NCBI RefSeq assembly: GCF_003313385.1
Contig: NZ_QMHN01000001.1
Coordinates: 1,290,097-1,354,096 of the forward strand
Direction of reading: 5' to 3'
Length of the DNA stretch: 64,000 nucleotides
Origin: Pedobacter chitinilyticus
GTDB taxonomy: Bacteria; Bacteroidota; Bacteroidia; Sphingobacteriales; Sphingobacteriaceae
Below the pieces are notes generated by a model. It ran no database searches and was not told the origin of the DNA. It saw only the letters and a program-made list of their open reading frames with translations. This document shows, in pieces, positions 9,640 to 20,700 of the stretch (positions are counted from its first letter, which is position 1; every line of letters starts with the position of its first letter). The position numbers and the translations under genes were made by a program.

Positions 9640-9825
9640 CTTTAAGTTTATTTTTTTTGTCGAATCTAATAAAAAAAAGATATTTGTAAACGCTTCAAAA
9701 TGCGATTATTTCTTTAATACTGTACATCAAAGAGATGTATTGACCTTAATTATTAAAAAATCTACTATTTTAATAGCATTTTAAGGAAATCATTGAATAA
9801 TAATATTTATAAAACAATTTTTAAG

Positions 9826-10497
9826 ATGAAAATCAACGTTGCAATTGCCGATGATCAAAAGTTATTCAGAAAAGGAATGATAGCTCTTGTAAATTCCTTT
9901 GAAGACATGAATATTATCTTCGAAGCAGAAAATGGCAAGCAGCTTGTTGATCGCTTAGCAATTGAAGAAGTAAAACCTGATATTATCTTGTTAGATCTAT
10001 CCATGCCAGAAATGAATGGATTAGAAGCCTTAAAAATTATCAAGGAAACTCAAGCCAATATTGGGGTAATCATTTTAACCATCCACGAAGCGGAACACCA
10101 TATCTTGGCCACTATTCAAGCAGGTGCAAATGGTTACTTGGCTAAAAATGCGGAACCAGAAGAAGTAGAGAAGGCCATCCGTGAAGTTTTTAAAAACGAT
10201 TTCTACTTTACACTCCCCATGTTGGAGATTATGCGAAAAGGGCTTACTAAGAAACCTCAAGTAGTTAGTCTTGATCAAGAAGAGAATCTACTCACGCCAA
10301 GAGAAAAAGAAATACTTCAATTAATATGCAAGCAATTCAGCAGTGTAGAAATCGCCGAAAAGCTTTTTTTAAGTAACCGCACCGTAGAAGGACACCGAAA
10401 CAACCTCCTATTGAAAACTGGAAGTAGAAACACCGCGGGCCTGGTCCTATATGCACTTAAACATAAGTTTATAGAAACTGACCGCTTCTCCAACTAG
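9826..10497 (+). CDS. NarL/FixJ-type response regulator
   Basis: A 223-residue two-domain regulator. The receiver domain (~residues 1-120) has the acidic pair at D9-D10, the phospho-acceptor D57 in 'IILLDLSMPEM', T85 and K107. The C-terminal LuxR-type helix-turn-helix (~160-223) contains 'LTPREKEILQLI' and 'LFLSNRTVEGHRNN'. The ATG at 9826 is chosen because it begins exactly at the receiver core; the frame extends 11 codons further to a TTG at 9793. It acts as a DNA-binding transcription factor on phosphorylation. The nearest kinase of the matching HisKA_3 class is at 7222-8013, so these probably form one system, although the genes are divergent and separated by the 139-residue protein gene. 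Confidence 0.95.
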   Translation: MKINVAIADDQKLFRKGMIALVNSFEDMNIIFEAENGKQLVDRLAIEEVKPDIILLDLSMPEMNGLEALKIIKETQANIGVIILTIHEAEHHILATIQAGANGYLAKNAEPEEVEKAIREVFKNDFYFTLPMLEIMRKGLTKKPQVVSLDQEENLLTPREKEILQLICKQFSSVEIAEKLFLSNRTVEGHRNNLLLKTGSRNTAGLVLYALKHKFIETDRFSN

Positions 10498-10674
10498 TCA
10501 CTTTTTTCTTCACCACAAAGCAACCACGTAAAATTACCTGGTTATACAAGTAGTTTCACCTGTTTATCAGTACAGGCAAAAGCGCTCTACTCCATCTTCT
10601 CCAAATTTTGTCACTTAGCATTGTCGATTAGCGACTCTCAAACAACAAAAGTTCAAACAAAAAAAGGAGAAGAA

Positions 10675-11223
10675 GTGAACCAATTTTTTTCATACCAAGT
10701 GAGCAATGATGTCGAGGATATTGATCCACATTTCAGCTCTTTTTATCAAGACGATAATTCCTTCAATATCTCCGAAGAGATCATGCCACTTGTTGATAAA
10801 CTGATCACCCTTTGCCAAGAACATGGTTTTTTCATTAAGATCCTAAACAGATCTACCATTATTCGTAGGAGCTTAATGAACGACCTCGCCTTTGATTTCA
10901 TTGCAGCTTACGAGACCACCCAAGAAACATTAAATCTTTCTTATCACAACTTTGGATTGGCTTTTGGTGTGGGCATTTATGAATGTTCTGCGCTTGGACA
11001 ACTTAAATATCTAGATCACGAAGTACTTTATGACAAAGTTGGCAAATTAGGTGAATCTCTTGGTTTTAACTGGGCCAGCAAACATCAATCTTTAAGACAT
11101 TTGAGGTACTTTGAACTAAAACCTCAATGGGCAAAAGGCCTAAGTGATAAAGAAATGATGAATGAACTTTATAGAAGAAAACAAGCCAATGTAAGTTTAC
11201 TTACTGCCGCTACAAATAATTAA
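10675..11223 (+). CDS. M15-family peptidase homologue with a degenerate active site
   Basis: A 182-residue protein from a GTG start with a GGAG ribosome site 5 nt upstream. The frame also extends to a TTG at 10621, and the first in-frame ATG is only at 10783. The pattern matches the M15C fold (L-Ala-D-Glu / D-Ala-D-Ala peptidases, as in phage endolysins): the Arg-containing strand (R59), then 'SYHNFGLAFG' in place of the usual SxHxxGxAxD, then 'GESLGFNW', then 'RYFEL' in place of xHFEL. Thus the first zinc ligand His (H91) is kept, the Asp ligand is Gly (G98), the catalytic Asp/Glu position is His (H142), and the second His ligand is Tyr (Y145). No signal peptide is seen. It is probably a non-catalytic, cell-wall-peptide-binding or regulatory relative (inference). 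A strong terminator follows. Confidence 0.7.
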   Translation: MNQFFSYQVSNDVEDIDPHFSSFYQDDNSFNISEEIMPLVDKLITLCQEHGFFIKILNRSTIIRRSLMNDLAFDFIAAYETTQETLNLSYHNFGLAFGVGIYECSALGQLKYLDHEVLYDKVGKLGESLGFNWASKHQSLRHLRYFELKPQWAKGLSDKEMMNELYRRKQANVSLLTAATNN

Positions 11224-11276
11224 TACTGAATTAGCTCTCAATCAGTTTGGTTCATGCGATGTGAACAAACCTAAGT

Positions 11277-11306
11277 CCCAGAGTCCTCTGGGGCTTTCTT
11301 TTTTTG
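11277..11306 (+). terminator. Rho-independent terminator after the M15-like gene
   Basis: A six-pair stem CCCAGA/TCTGGG with a 4-nt loop (11277-11292) is followed by a T-rich run interrupted once by C. It lies 54 bp after the stop codon at 11223. Confidence 0.8.
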
Positions 11307-11319
11307 GTGATCTGCACAA

Positions 11320-11402
11320 AGATTTACGAAGTTTTTAAACGGCGAAGCCCTTAACTTAACATTTGAAAACAACAAACAACTGAAGTTAAACTTCGCAAGT
11401 CT
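11320..11402 (+). repeat. 83-bp dispersed element with inverted-repeat ends, copy 1
   Basis: The same 83-bp sequence occurs on the opposite strand at 33005-33087 with only about four differences by eye. Its ends are inverted repeats: the left end resembles AGACTTACGAAGTTT and the right end AAACTTCGCAAGTCT. It is non-coding and sits between convergent transcription units. A 33-bp piece identical to its right end apart from one base recurs at 11543-11575. Confidence 0.8.
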
Positions 11403-11460
11403 ATAAAAATATTTAACAACGACTTTGAAAAGCAAGGTTCGGTGATCCTTAGGTTATACT

Positions 11461-11514
11461 AGACCCGCTTTTCACTTTACTCACTACGTTCGTGTTCGCT
11501 GCAATCGGGTTTAG
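11461..11514. repeat. Imperfect long palindrome, REP-like
   Basis: The stretch begins AGACCCGCTTTTCACTTTAC and ends GCAATCGGGTTTAGCT, so its ends (AGACCCG / CGGGTTT) can pair, and the interior contains further ACGAACG-type partial symmetry. Similar 'AACCCGATTGCAGCG...AGCGGGTCT' palindromes are, to my recollection, common between genes in Sphingobacteriaceae. Only one copy is in this window, so the repeat nature cannot be shown here. Confidence 0.45.
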
Positions 11515-11542
11515 CTAACAACGGCATTACACCAACCTAAAG

Positions 11543-11575
11543 CAACAAACAACTAAAGTTAAACTTCGCAAGTCT
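11543..11575 (+). repeat. Partial copy of the right end of the 83-bp element
   Basis: 33 bp match the right end of the element at 11320-11402 with a single substitution, including AAACTTCGCAAGTCT. The left end is absent. It is a solo end or a decayed copy. Confidence 0.7.
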
Positions 11576-11587
11576 GATATTTGGGCA

Positions 11588-11619
11588 TAAAAAAAGAGCG
11601 ATAAACAAATGTTTACCGC
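11588..11619 (-). terminator. Terminator of the adhesin/SprF/OmpA operon
   Basis: On the minus strand a 10-pair stem (GCGGTAAACA / TGTTTATCGC, one G-U pair, 2-nt loop, 11598-11619) is followed by a run of T. It lies about 20 bp after the stop at 11640. Confidence 0.75.
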
Positions 11620-11639
11620 CCCTAATTTATTTAACCAAC

Positions 11640-13658
11640 TTAATTTTTCTGTTTCGTGACCTTAAACTCCGTTCTACGGTTTAATGCCCTACCCTCTGGA
11701 TTATCCTTTCCATCCGCTAATTTATTTGGTGCTACTGGTTTACTGAATCCATAGCCCTTAGAAGTCATTCTATCCACGGTGATGCCTTTGCTAGCCAAAT
11801 AATCCACACAAGATTTTGCTCTTCTATCCGACAGGCTCAAATTATAAGGTTCTGTACCAATATTATCTGTATGAGCACTCAATTCAATATCAATATTCGG
11901 ATTGTCCACCATAATTTGGTACAACGTATCTAAAGTTACCTTCGACTGTTCCGTAAGTTCCGAACTATCAAACTCGTAAAAGATATTCTCAAGTACAATA
12001 GGTTTATTAATGATCATCGGCTCCAAACAAAGGGTCGAACTTAACAAGGTATCAACCTGTACTAGCTGTGCGTAATTGTAACTAATGTTTTTTGCAAAGT
12101 ATTTGTCTCGCATCACATTAATCTTTAAATCCCTATTACTTCCAACTTGAAAATGATAATTACCATTGTTATCCGTTTGCGAAACCTGTTCAGGCACTTC
12201 ATTTCCAGTTATGGTGACAATAGCACCAGCAAGTGGTTTTTGGGTCACACAATCAATGATGGTTCCGTTTACATTTAAATATTCACGTACGATATGAAAA
12301 ACCTCCAAACAGCATACCGATTCTCTATCAGAACTGATGTAGCCTTCACGACCTTCTTCATCTAGGGCTGTAAAGTAAATATCATCTTTGGCCGAATTGA
12401 ATGGATAACCTAGGTTAACAGGTTCAGTCCAATCTACAAAATCACCAACGGCCTCATAAAAATCGAAACCTCCCAAACCAATTTTGCCATTACTACTAAA
12501 CAATAAGGTTTTGTTTGCAGGTATATAATAAGCTGCTTGCTCATCTTCGCTAGTATTAATTTTTCTACCCATATTAATGGCATTACCTACCGTTCCATCT
12601 GGTCTTAAAATTGCATACCATAAATCATAACCACCAAAACCTCCTGGTCTATCTGAAGAGAATATCAAATATTTACCATCTCTACTTACTGACGGCTGTT
12701 GAGAGTTGTAGCCATTTACATTGATTTCACCAGTCATTGATACTGGGGAACTCCAAGTATCTCCTTCTTTCCTACTGATATAAATGTTACGCTTGTCGTT
12801 TTCCTTGTTAGTTGCCCATGCAGTTAAAAACATCATCTGACCATTCGGGTGGATAGTTGCCGCAGCAGTCTCCATCTTTTTAAGGTCGATATTGACTTTT
12901 TGAATGTTAATCTTTTGGCTAGCAGGATTCTCACCATCTACCGCATAAATAGTATTTACATAAGGGGTTTCTTTTTTAAATACTTTTACGTTGGCGGTAC
13001 TTCCTTCCAAAATCTGATTTTTACCTTCACCACCGATAGGTCTTGAAGAAGTAAAAATAAATCCAGAGTTATTGCTCATGGCTGGAGCATAATTTGAACC
13101 CGCTTGATTAATATTGTTCATCAATCTATTTACCCTGAGCAGTCTCGGATATTTCATCTCGGCCAGTGCATACCTACAAGAAGCAATTTCCAATTTTGCT
13201 TTTGATACTAAATCATCGTTTGCCTTATAACGAACAATGAAATTTTCAAAGGCCTTAACCGCTTCATCGTATTTTAGATTAGCCCTTAAACATTCTCCAT
13301 ACCAAAATTCGCTTTGCGCATATTTTGGGTTAGTAAATTTATTGGAAACTGCATACCATTTTTCGGCATCCTTAAAGTTTTTGTACAACCTTAACGAAGT
13401 TGCCAGTTGATAAACCGCATATTCGTAGTCATCTTTTCGGGGGCTGGTTTCCTTTATCTTTTGTTCAAAACCAAAAGGCACTACAAAGCCAGCACTATCA
13501 GGCGATATTTGAAGCATCCTTTTATAGTATTCGGCCGCAGCGTAATATTCTTTGTTCAAGAAATAAACATCGGCAATACGTTTGGTACTTGAACCCATTT
13601 GCGCCTTGGTTACACTAGCCAAGCACAAAAAAACTGTTAATATTTTTAGAAATTTCAT
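11640..13658 (-). CDS. OmpA-family protein with TPR, PD40 and beta-sandwich domains
   Basis: A 672-residue envelope protein. Signal peptide (~1-19, ending KAQ); TPR-like helices (~25-170, 'YFLNKEYYAAAEYYKRML'); WD40-like PD40 beta-propeller (~195-410, with repeated 'FSSDRPGGFGGYDLWYA' and 'LLFSSNGKIGLGGFDFY' blades); carboxypeptidase-regulatory-like domain (~450-520); C-terminal OmpA peptidoglycan-binding domain (~560-668, 'SAHTDNIGTEPYNLSLSDRRA'). This is the usual third gene next to PorP/SprF and CHU_C adhesins in Bacteroidota, and it probably anchors the surface complex to peptidoglycan. It is 11 bp downstream of the PorP/SprF gene, in the same operon, and followed by a terminator. Confidence 0.93.
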   Translation of the reverse strand: MKFLKILTVFLCLASVTKAQMGSSTKRIADVYFLNKEYYAAAEYYKRMLQISPDSAGFVVPFGFEQKIKETSPRKDDYEYAVYQLATSLRLYKNFKDAEKWYAVSNKFTNPKYAQSEFWYGECLRANLKYDEAVKAFENFIVRYKANDDLVSKAKLEIASCRYALAEMKYPRLLRVNRLMNNINQAGSNYAPAMSNNSGFIFTSSRPIGGEGKNQILEGSTANVKVFKKETPYVNTIYAVDGENPASQKINIQKVNIDLKKMETAAATIHPNGQMMFLTAWATNKENDKRNIYISRKEGDTWSSPVSMTGEINVNGYNSQQPSVSRDGKYLIFSSDRPGGFGGYDLWYAILRPDGTVGNAINMGRKINTSEDEQAAYYIPANKTLLFSSNGKIGLGGFDFYEAVGDFVDWTEPVNLGYPFNSAKDDIYFTALDEEGREGYISSDRESVCCLEVFHIVREYLNVNGTIIDCVTQKPLAGAIVTITGNEVPEQVSQTDNNGNYHFQVGSNRDLKINVMRDKYFAKNISYNYAQLVQVDTLLSSTLCLEPMIINKPIVLENIFYEFDSSELTEQSKVTLDTLYQIMVDNPNIDIELSAHTDNIGTEPYNLSLSDRRAKSCVDYLASKGITVDRMTSKGYGFSKPVAPNKLADGKDNPEGRALNRRTEFKVTKQKN

Positions 13659-13669
13659 AGCTTAATTTT

Positions 13670-14674
13670 TTAAAGTCGAGGACAAAAGAAGTTAGGGCCA
13701 ACAATACCTTTTCTGCTACTAAATGAGATGGAAAGCTCCAACCCTCCCTTATTACCTGTTGCCCTGTTTAGTGCCGAAGTATTAAAGTCGTAGCTCACGC
13801 CAAAAACCATGCTTTTAATGTGGAAACCCAAGAAAGCAATCGCCGCATCATCTACCCTATAATTGGTACCAAATAACAAATCGGTTTGGGTATTCAACAT
13901 CATTTGGGCATAAGCCCCAACCGCTACTTGCTGCGCATTACCTTGTTTAAGGAACAATGCATTTGGTGTAATATCGAACATCTGGTTAATTTTTAACCTA
14001 GCTCCACCATGAGCAGTGTACCTCATTGGAATTTTTGCGTCGCCTCCTATAAACTTATCTTTTGGTCTGTTAAGGTGAGAAACCGATAGACCTGCAAAGA
14101 CATTGATCTTTTTGTAATCGGCAGCATCAAAAAACATCACGCCCGCATTAATGTCAGGAGCTGTAAAATTTCGAGCTTCAAAATTCTCATTAAAACCCAA
14201 TCCACTATCATAGCCTACCGTTGGGTTGTATTGACTACCCAAGGTGATACGGGAAATGTCGATACTTTTGTTAATGATCCCAGCCTGTAATCCGAAATTG
14301 ACAATTTTATCGCCTGCCTGACCAAAACGTATACGATACGAAGCCGAGGCCAAGGCATTTAACTGATTGTAATTTACAGATCCAGCCCTTTGATTAATCA
14401 CCATACCACCAAAGGCAAGGTTTTTGGTAGGAGCGGCATCAAACGACGCTCCTACGGTTAAATATCCATCATTCAAATTACTCCACTGCTGCTTTGCATT
14501 AATATTTGCTCGATATGCGCCATCGGTTACCCCAGTTAAGCCTGGGTTTAACCACAAGGGATTGGCATAGTATTGAGAAAAATGTGGATCTATTTGTGCA
14601 TATACATTATTTGCAATAACCGCTAACATGCCCATTACTGCAACTATTAGTTTTTTCATTTTCATTGGTGCCAT
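13670..14674 (-). CDS. PorP/SprF family type IX secretion outer-membrane protein
   Basis: A 334-residue outer-membrane barrel with a signal peptide ending VYAQ, followed by 'IDPHFSQYYANPLWLNPGLTG', the hallmark N-terminus of PorP/SprF. Members help export or attach large CHU_C-type (type B CTD) proteins through the type IX secretion system, and the partner adhesin is the directly upstream gene (35 bp gap). Starts at ATG 14674, 14665 or 14659 are all possible; the last would give the common MKKL start. It is co-transcribed with the OmpA-family gene 11 bp downstream. Confidence 0.92.
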   Translation of the reverse strand: MAPMKMKKLIVAVMGMLAVIANNVYAQIDPHFSQYYANPLWLNPGLTGVTDGAYRANINAKQQWSNLNDGYLTVGASFDAAPTKNLAFGGMVINQRAGSVNYNQLNALASASYRIRFGQAGDKIVNFGLQAGIINKSIDISRITLGSQYNPTVGYDSGLGFNENFEARNFTAPDINAGVMFFDAADYKKINVFAGLSVSHLNRPKDKFIGGDAKIPMRYTAHGGARLKINQMFDITPNALFLKQGNAQQVAVGAYAQMMLNTQTDLLFGTNYRVDDAAIAFLGFHIKSMVFGVSYDFNTSALNRATGNKGGLELSISFSSRKGIVGPNFFCPRL

Positions 14675-14709
14675 TGTTTAAATAAAACCATGTTGTTTAA
14701 TATGGGCGT

Positions 14710-17700
14710 TTATCTTAGTAGTGTAATTGATCCTTTAAAGGTTTTGCTTACCCCACTGTTAAAGGTTACATCAATATAGTAGACGTAAACACCTGTTGGC
14801 TGAGCCCTACCTCTATACGTACCATCCCATCCCTGTAATATGTTCTGAGATTCATAAATGAACTCGCCCCATTGGTTGTAGATACGCATCCTAAACTTGC
14901 CTATGTTATTTCCATAAGCTAAGAAGTAATCGTTCCTACCGTCGTTGTTAGGAGTAAACGTATTAGGAACATATAGCTCATCTTTAAACGGATCGTTAGT
15001 AGTAGCCGTTACTGCATTAGAGTTGGCACTGGTTTGACAAGCAGACGCTGCCTTAGCTCTCACAATAATGCTTACCGTTTGTCCTTGGGTTAGGCCAATT
15101 ACCGTATAACTATTCGTGGTTACGGCTGTCCATGTGTTTCCTCCATCTATTGATATTTCGTAACCAGTAGCACCAGCAATAGCGTTCCAATTAAATTGGA
15201 TACTGTTGGTGGTGATGGTTCCAACGCTTACTACAGGTGTTGCTAGTATTGGCAATACATTTACAACTACCGATGTTCTGGTACCACTTACACATCCTCC
15301 TGCAATACTCACTGCTTCTACATAGAAAGTAGTGGTGGTTGCCAAAGCAGAAGTGGTATAGCTATTACCCTCGTATAGAGAAGTACCACCAGTAGCCGTG
15401 GTATACCACTTATAGGTTACGGCCGCATCAGGATTATTTACTGTTAATACGGTAGTTGCACCTGCACAAATTTGACCATTGGCAGCAGTCACACTTGCTG
15501 GTGGATTTGGTGCAGAACCTACTTGTACATCTACCCTAGCTCTGCCAGGAGAAGTACAGCTACCCACACTTGCTTCTACATAATATACTGCATTAGCCAA
15601 TAAAGTTGGCGTCGTAAATGTTGCGCCGCTACCCACCGAAGTACCGCCTGTAGGCAATGTGTACCAAGTGTAAGTTACCCCAGCAACTGGACTACTTACC
15701 GATAAGGTTGCTGTTCCACCACAAGTGGTTACATTAGCAGAAATTACTGTTGGTGTAACTGGCCTGTTGGTTACCGTTACGGTTACTTTTACTCTTGCTG
15801 ATGCATTAGTACATCCAACCGTACCTACAGCTTGTACATAGTAATCTGTACTTGCATTTAAGATACCCGTAGTATAAGAAGTTCCAGTCCATAATAGTGT
15901 ACCTGCCACTGCACTATTGTACCATTCGTAAATTACTCCAGTTTGAGGACTAGTTACCATAAGTGTTGTGGTACTGTTATTACAGATACTGGTTCCCGTA
16001 GCGTCTACTACTGGCGCTAAAGGTGCAGCAGTCACAACCACAGTAATACTTGCCACGCTTGAAGCATCATTTTCACATCTATTATCTCCTTTTACGGTTA
16101 CATAATAGGTTTTGTTTGCACTTAGCTGTGGTGTAATAAAAGTTGGACCGACATGAGCTACGGTAGTCAACGCTGTATTTTCGTACCAAGTAAACACTGG
16201 GTTAGTTACCGTGGTGCTCGTCGCAGAAAGCGTAGTAGTACCATTTACACAGATATTGGTGTTTCCATTAAGCGTAACATCAGATGCTACCGCTCTTGGT
16301 TTAACTACCACAGTTACGGTACGAGCATCAGCTGCTGGACTTTCGCATCTATTATCACCTTTAACGGTTACATAATAAGTTTTAGTCGCATTTAGTGTAG
16401 GTGTACTGAAGGTTGCACCAACGTGAGCAACAACCGTAAGCGTTGCATTTTCGTACCAAGTAAATATTGGATTGGTTACCGTCGTCGTACTAGCAGTAAG
16501 GGTGACAGTGCCAGAACCGCATATTTCAGAAGGCGTCGAAATAGATAAGTCTGCCGCTGTTGCATATGGTTTAACCACCACACCTACTGTTTTGGCATCA
16601 GCTGGTAAGTTCTCACATTTATTATCGCCTCTTACCGTTACGTAATAAGTTTGACTAGCTACCAAAATTGGCGTAGTGAAGCTTGCACCAGTACCAGCTA
16701 CTGTAGTTAAGGTGGCATCGCTATACCAGGTAAATACTGGATTGGTCACGGTAGTAGTGCTTGCCGTTAAGGTTACACTTCCAGGACCACAACGCTCTGT
16801 GGTTGGCGACACTGTTAAATCTGCGCCAGTAGATCTTGAGTTTACGGTTACAGTTACCGAACGCACATCTCCAGCTTGATTTTCACATCTATTGTCGCCT
16901 TTTACAGTTACGTAGTAAGTTTTGTCGGCAGTTAAATTGCCCGTTACCAAGGTTGTTCCAATAAATACCACATTTGTTAAAGCAGCATCATCGTACCAAG
17001 TAAATATCGGATTGGTTACTGTTGAACTTGTTGCTGTAAGTGAAGTACCGCTATTGATACAAACGCTAGTATTTCCGTTTACGGTAACATCTGTTGCCGT
17101 TGCAATTGGTTTTACAATTACAGTTACGCTTTTTGCTTGCGATGCCGGACTTTCGCATCTGTTATCACCTTTAACGGTTACATAAAAAGTTTGCGTTGAG
17201 GTCAAGTTAGGGCTATAGGTTGCACCCGTAAACACAGACGTAGTCAAGTTCGAATCGCTATACCAAGTAAATATCGGATTAATTACTGTACTACTGCTTG
17301 CAGTAAGGGCAACAGTTCCTGTTCCGCAAAGTTCTGTAGTTGGAGGAACCATTAAATCCGTAGCAGTAGCTGGTGGATTGATATTGATGGTCACTTGTTT
17401 AGCATCTAAAACGCCATTTTCACATTTGTTATCACCAGTTACCGTCACATAATAAGTAGTACTTGAGGTAAGCAAAGGTGTTGTAAACGTTGCTCCTGTA
17501 TGTTCCAATACGGTCAAAGCAGCATTTGAATACCATTTAAATACGGGATTAGTTACCGTAGTACTGCTAGCAGTTAATGTTGCCGCGGTAGAGGCACATA
17601 CGTTTGGACCGCCTGATACTTGAATATCTGAAGCCAATGCTCTTTCTCCTACAGTGATGGAAATTGAAGTGCGGTTTCCATTTGCACAAGAATTGCCGTT

Positions 17701-20700
17701 AACAGCCTCTACTAAGAAAGTATGAGTGCCTACAGGCAGATTTGCTGGAGTAGTATAGGTAGCACTATTTAAAGCTACCGCGATACCATTAGCGTACCAG
17801 TTATAAGTTACCCCAGCAACTTGATTTACACCCAAAGTTGCAGCAGTACCAAAACATACCGTGGTTGGATTACCAGCCAGTGGCGTAGGTGGCGCTGGTG
17901 TTGGCAATATGGTTACCTGAACTGGTGTACCAGCACTCTCGCAACCATTTACTACTGCCCTAACATTATAATTATAGGTACCAGCAACTAAGGTAGTTGG
18001 CGTAGCATAAGTATTGCCATCAGCTAGATAAGTATTGCCTAAATACCATCTGTAGGTGGTGCCCGATACTGGGTTTTTAACACTTAACAAAGCAGGGCTA
18101 CCTTCACATGCATTTGCAGTAGCTGCGTCAACCTGTGGTGCTACCCCTACTCGTTGAACATAGTTAAGATCTACCGAAGTAAACGCACTCACCACGCCTG
18201 AGTTTAAGCGAAGTTCTACCCCATCAAACTGCTGAGCAGGTACAAAAGTTAAAGTAGCGGCACTACCATCGCTTAACAGTTCTAAATTAATTAAAGGATT
18301 ATTGGCCACCATTGCATCATTGTTGCTGGTGCTACCATTGTAAGTCAACACACTGATTGATGGCAATACTGCTAGTGACAACAACTTGCTCGGTGAAGTA
18401 ATTCTAACTCTTACGGTATCACCAATATTAGATAATGAAGTAAAGCCAACCCTGTGATAAACGTAAGCACCTAATGCACCTACTGGCATTACCAATGAAG
18501 AAGCACTTTCCGCATTGTTATCAACAGCTAAGCCTCTGTTAAATACACCTGCAAGTAAAGCAACTCCTGATACCCCAGCATCTACGTCTACCGTTGCCGA
18601 AACGCAAGGTACAGGACTATTTCCGTCCGCCGTTACCGTAACAGTAACTGGCACTTTAGCTGATTTACAACCTAATAGCACTTCAGCCTCTACATAGTAA
18701 GTATAAGTACCAACCGCCAATACAGGGGTTAAATAAGATGGACTATTAGCAGCTAAAGGCACTAAGTCTGCAGCATTAGCATACCAGTTGATGACTGCAT
18801 TAGCAGTACTTGAAGTTGCCGATAATAATGCTCTTGAATTAGCTCTAATGGTTACATTAGGTGTATTCACAATTGGAGCATCTAAAGTACCTGCATTTAC
18901 TTGCGCACTGGTCGGCGTTGATTGCTCTCCGCAGCTATTTTCTGCTCTTACGGTATAGGTGGTTAAACCCGTAACATTATTTACAGTAAATGTAGTGCCG
19001 CTTGCAATATTTGTGTTTGAACTATCATACCATTTGTAGGTAAGGCCAGCTATTGGATTTTTTACCTGTATTACTGCCGTACCGTTTAAACAGGTCGTGA
19101 TATTGTCCGACAATAACTCTGGTGCTGCAGGTGCTGGCGTAATGGTCACATCTACCGCTGTTCTAGCGCTTTCGCAACCAGTACCCGAAGATGCTGTTAC
19201 ATAGAACTTGGTATTTGCAGTAATTGGCGTTAATGAAGTGAAGTTTACGCCACTAGCCTGATAGACACCTGCTTCATTGTACCACCTATAAGTTAAGCCT
19301 TTGTCTTGAACACTCAATACCGCATTTTGACCATTACAAACCTCAACATTTGCACTGGTAACAGTTGGAGCAGATACGACATGTTGCGCATAATTCACGT
19401 TAATTGAATTTAATGCGGCTACGATGCCTCCATTAATACGTACCTCTACTTGATTAAAAATTTGTGTGGGTACAAAAGTGAGTAATGCTTGAGAGCCACC
19501 ACTTAAAAGTTCTAAATTAATGAGCGAGTTATTTAGATTGATGAGGTCATTGTTTGAAGTTCCGTTTCTCAAGGTAGATAGTTGTACAGAACCTAATAGG
19601 TTTAATGAAAGTAGGCGGCCTGGTGAGCTAATCAACACCCTAACGGTATCGCCAACGATACTTTCGCCAGGGAAGGTTAAACGTTGATAAACATATGCAC
19701 CTAATGCGCCTACTGGCAATGATAACGTTGAGCCAGTCTGTGTATCATTATCTACGGCTAAACCAGGGTTTGAAACTCCAGCAAGTAGTGCCACACCGCT
19801 CACGCCATTTTCTTCAGCAATTGGCGATACACATGGAGTTGGTGTTGGCGTACCATTATTAACGGTAATGGTAATCATTACCCTTGATGGCGAAACACAG
19901 CCAGTTACATTTGATCTGGCTTCAACATAATAAGAGGTCGTTGCATTTAGTGGTGGGGTTACAAAAGTGGCTCCTGTATAAATAGGAGTTGCTGCCGTAG
20001 GCGATGCAAACCAGTTAAAGTCTACATTAGTTTCGCTTGAGCTAGCGGTAATAACTACAGTTTGACCAGCATTAATGGTAGAAACTGAAGCTTGTACTTG
20101 AGGCAAGATCGGACGAGGATTAACCGTAACTTGAACAGATCCTCTGCCTGAGCTGATACATCCTTGTTGGGTAGCCTCTACATAATAGGTTTTTGTTGCA
20201 CTTACATTTGAAAGTGTATAAGTTGCCCCTGTGTGTACTTCTGTCCCTCCAGTTGAAACGTCATACCATCTATAGGTAATCGCTGGATTAGGATTCTCTA
20301 CCGCCAAGGTCACTGGTGAGCCTTCGCAAGCAGTAATGGTTGGAACAGCAAAGGTAGGTACATCAAGCAATGGCACTACGTTTACCACTACTGGTATACG
20401 TTCTGCATTTGAACATCCATTTCTTGAAACTTCAATATAATAAGTGGTTGAAGCAGTAAGATTTGGTGTAGTATAAGAAGGAGTAGTTGCAAAAGCAGTT
20501 CCGCCAGTTGCAGCAGTAAACCAGGCAATTTGTGTATTGCCATTTGCTACGGCACTAATAGTAGCACTGTTATTGTAGCAAATAGTTTGACCATTACCTG
20601 TAATGGTTGGATTAGGATACACAATTTGTGCACCATAAATATCGAGGCTACTAAGAGCGGCAACAACTGCTTGAAAACGAACCTCTACTCTATCAAAATC

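Noticed and set aside
10621..10674. TTG start for the M15-like gene
   Set aside because: It has no ribosome site, while GTG 10675 has GGAG at 5 nt spacing; left as an alternative.
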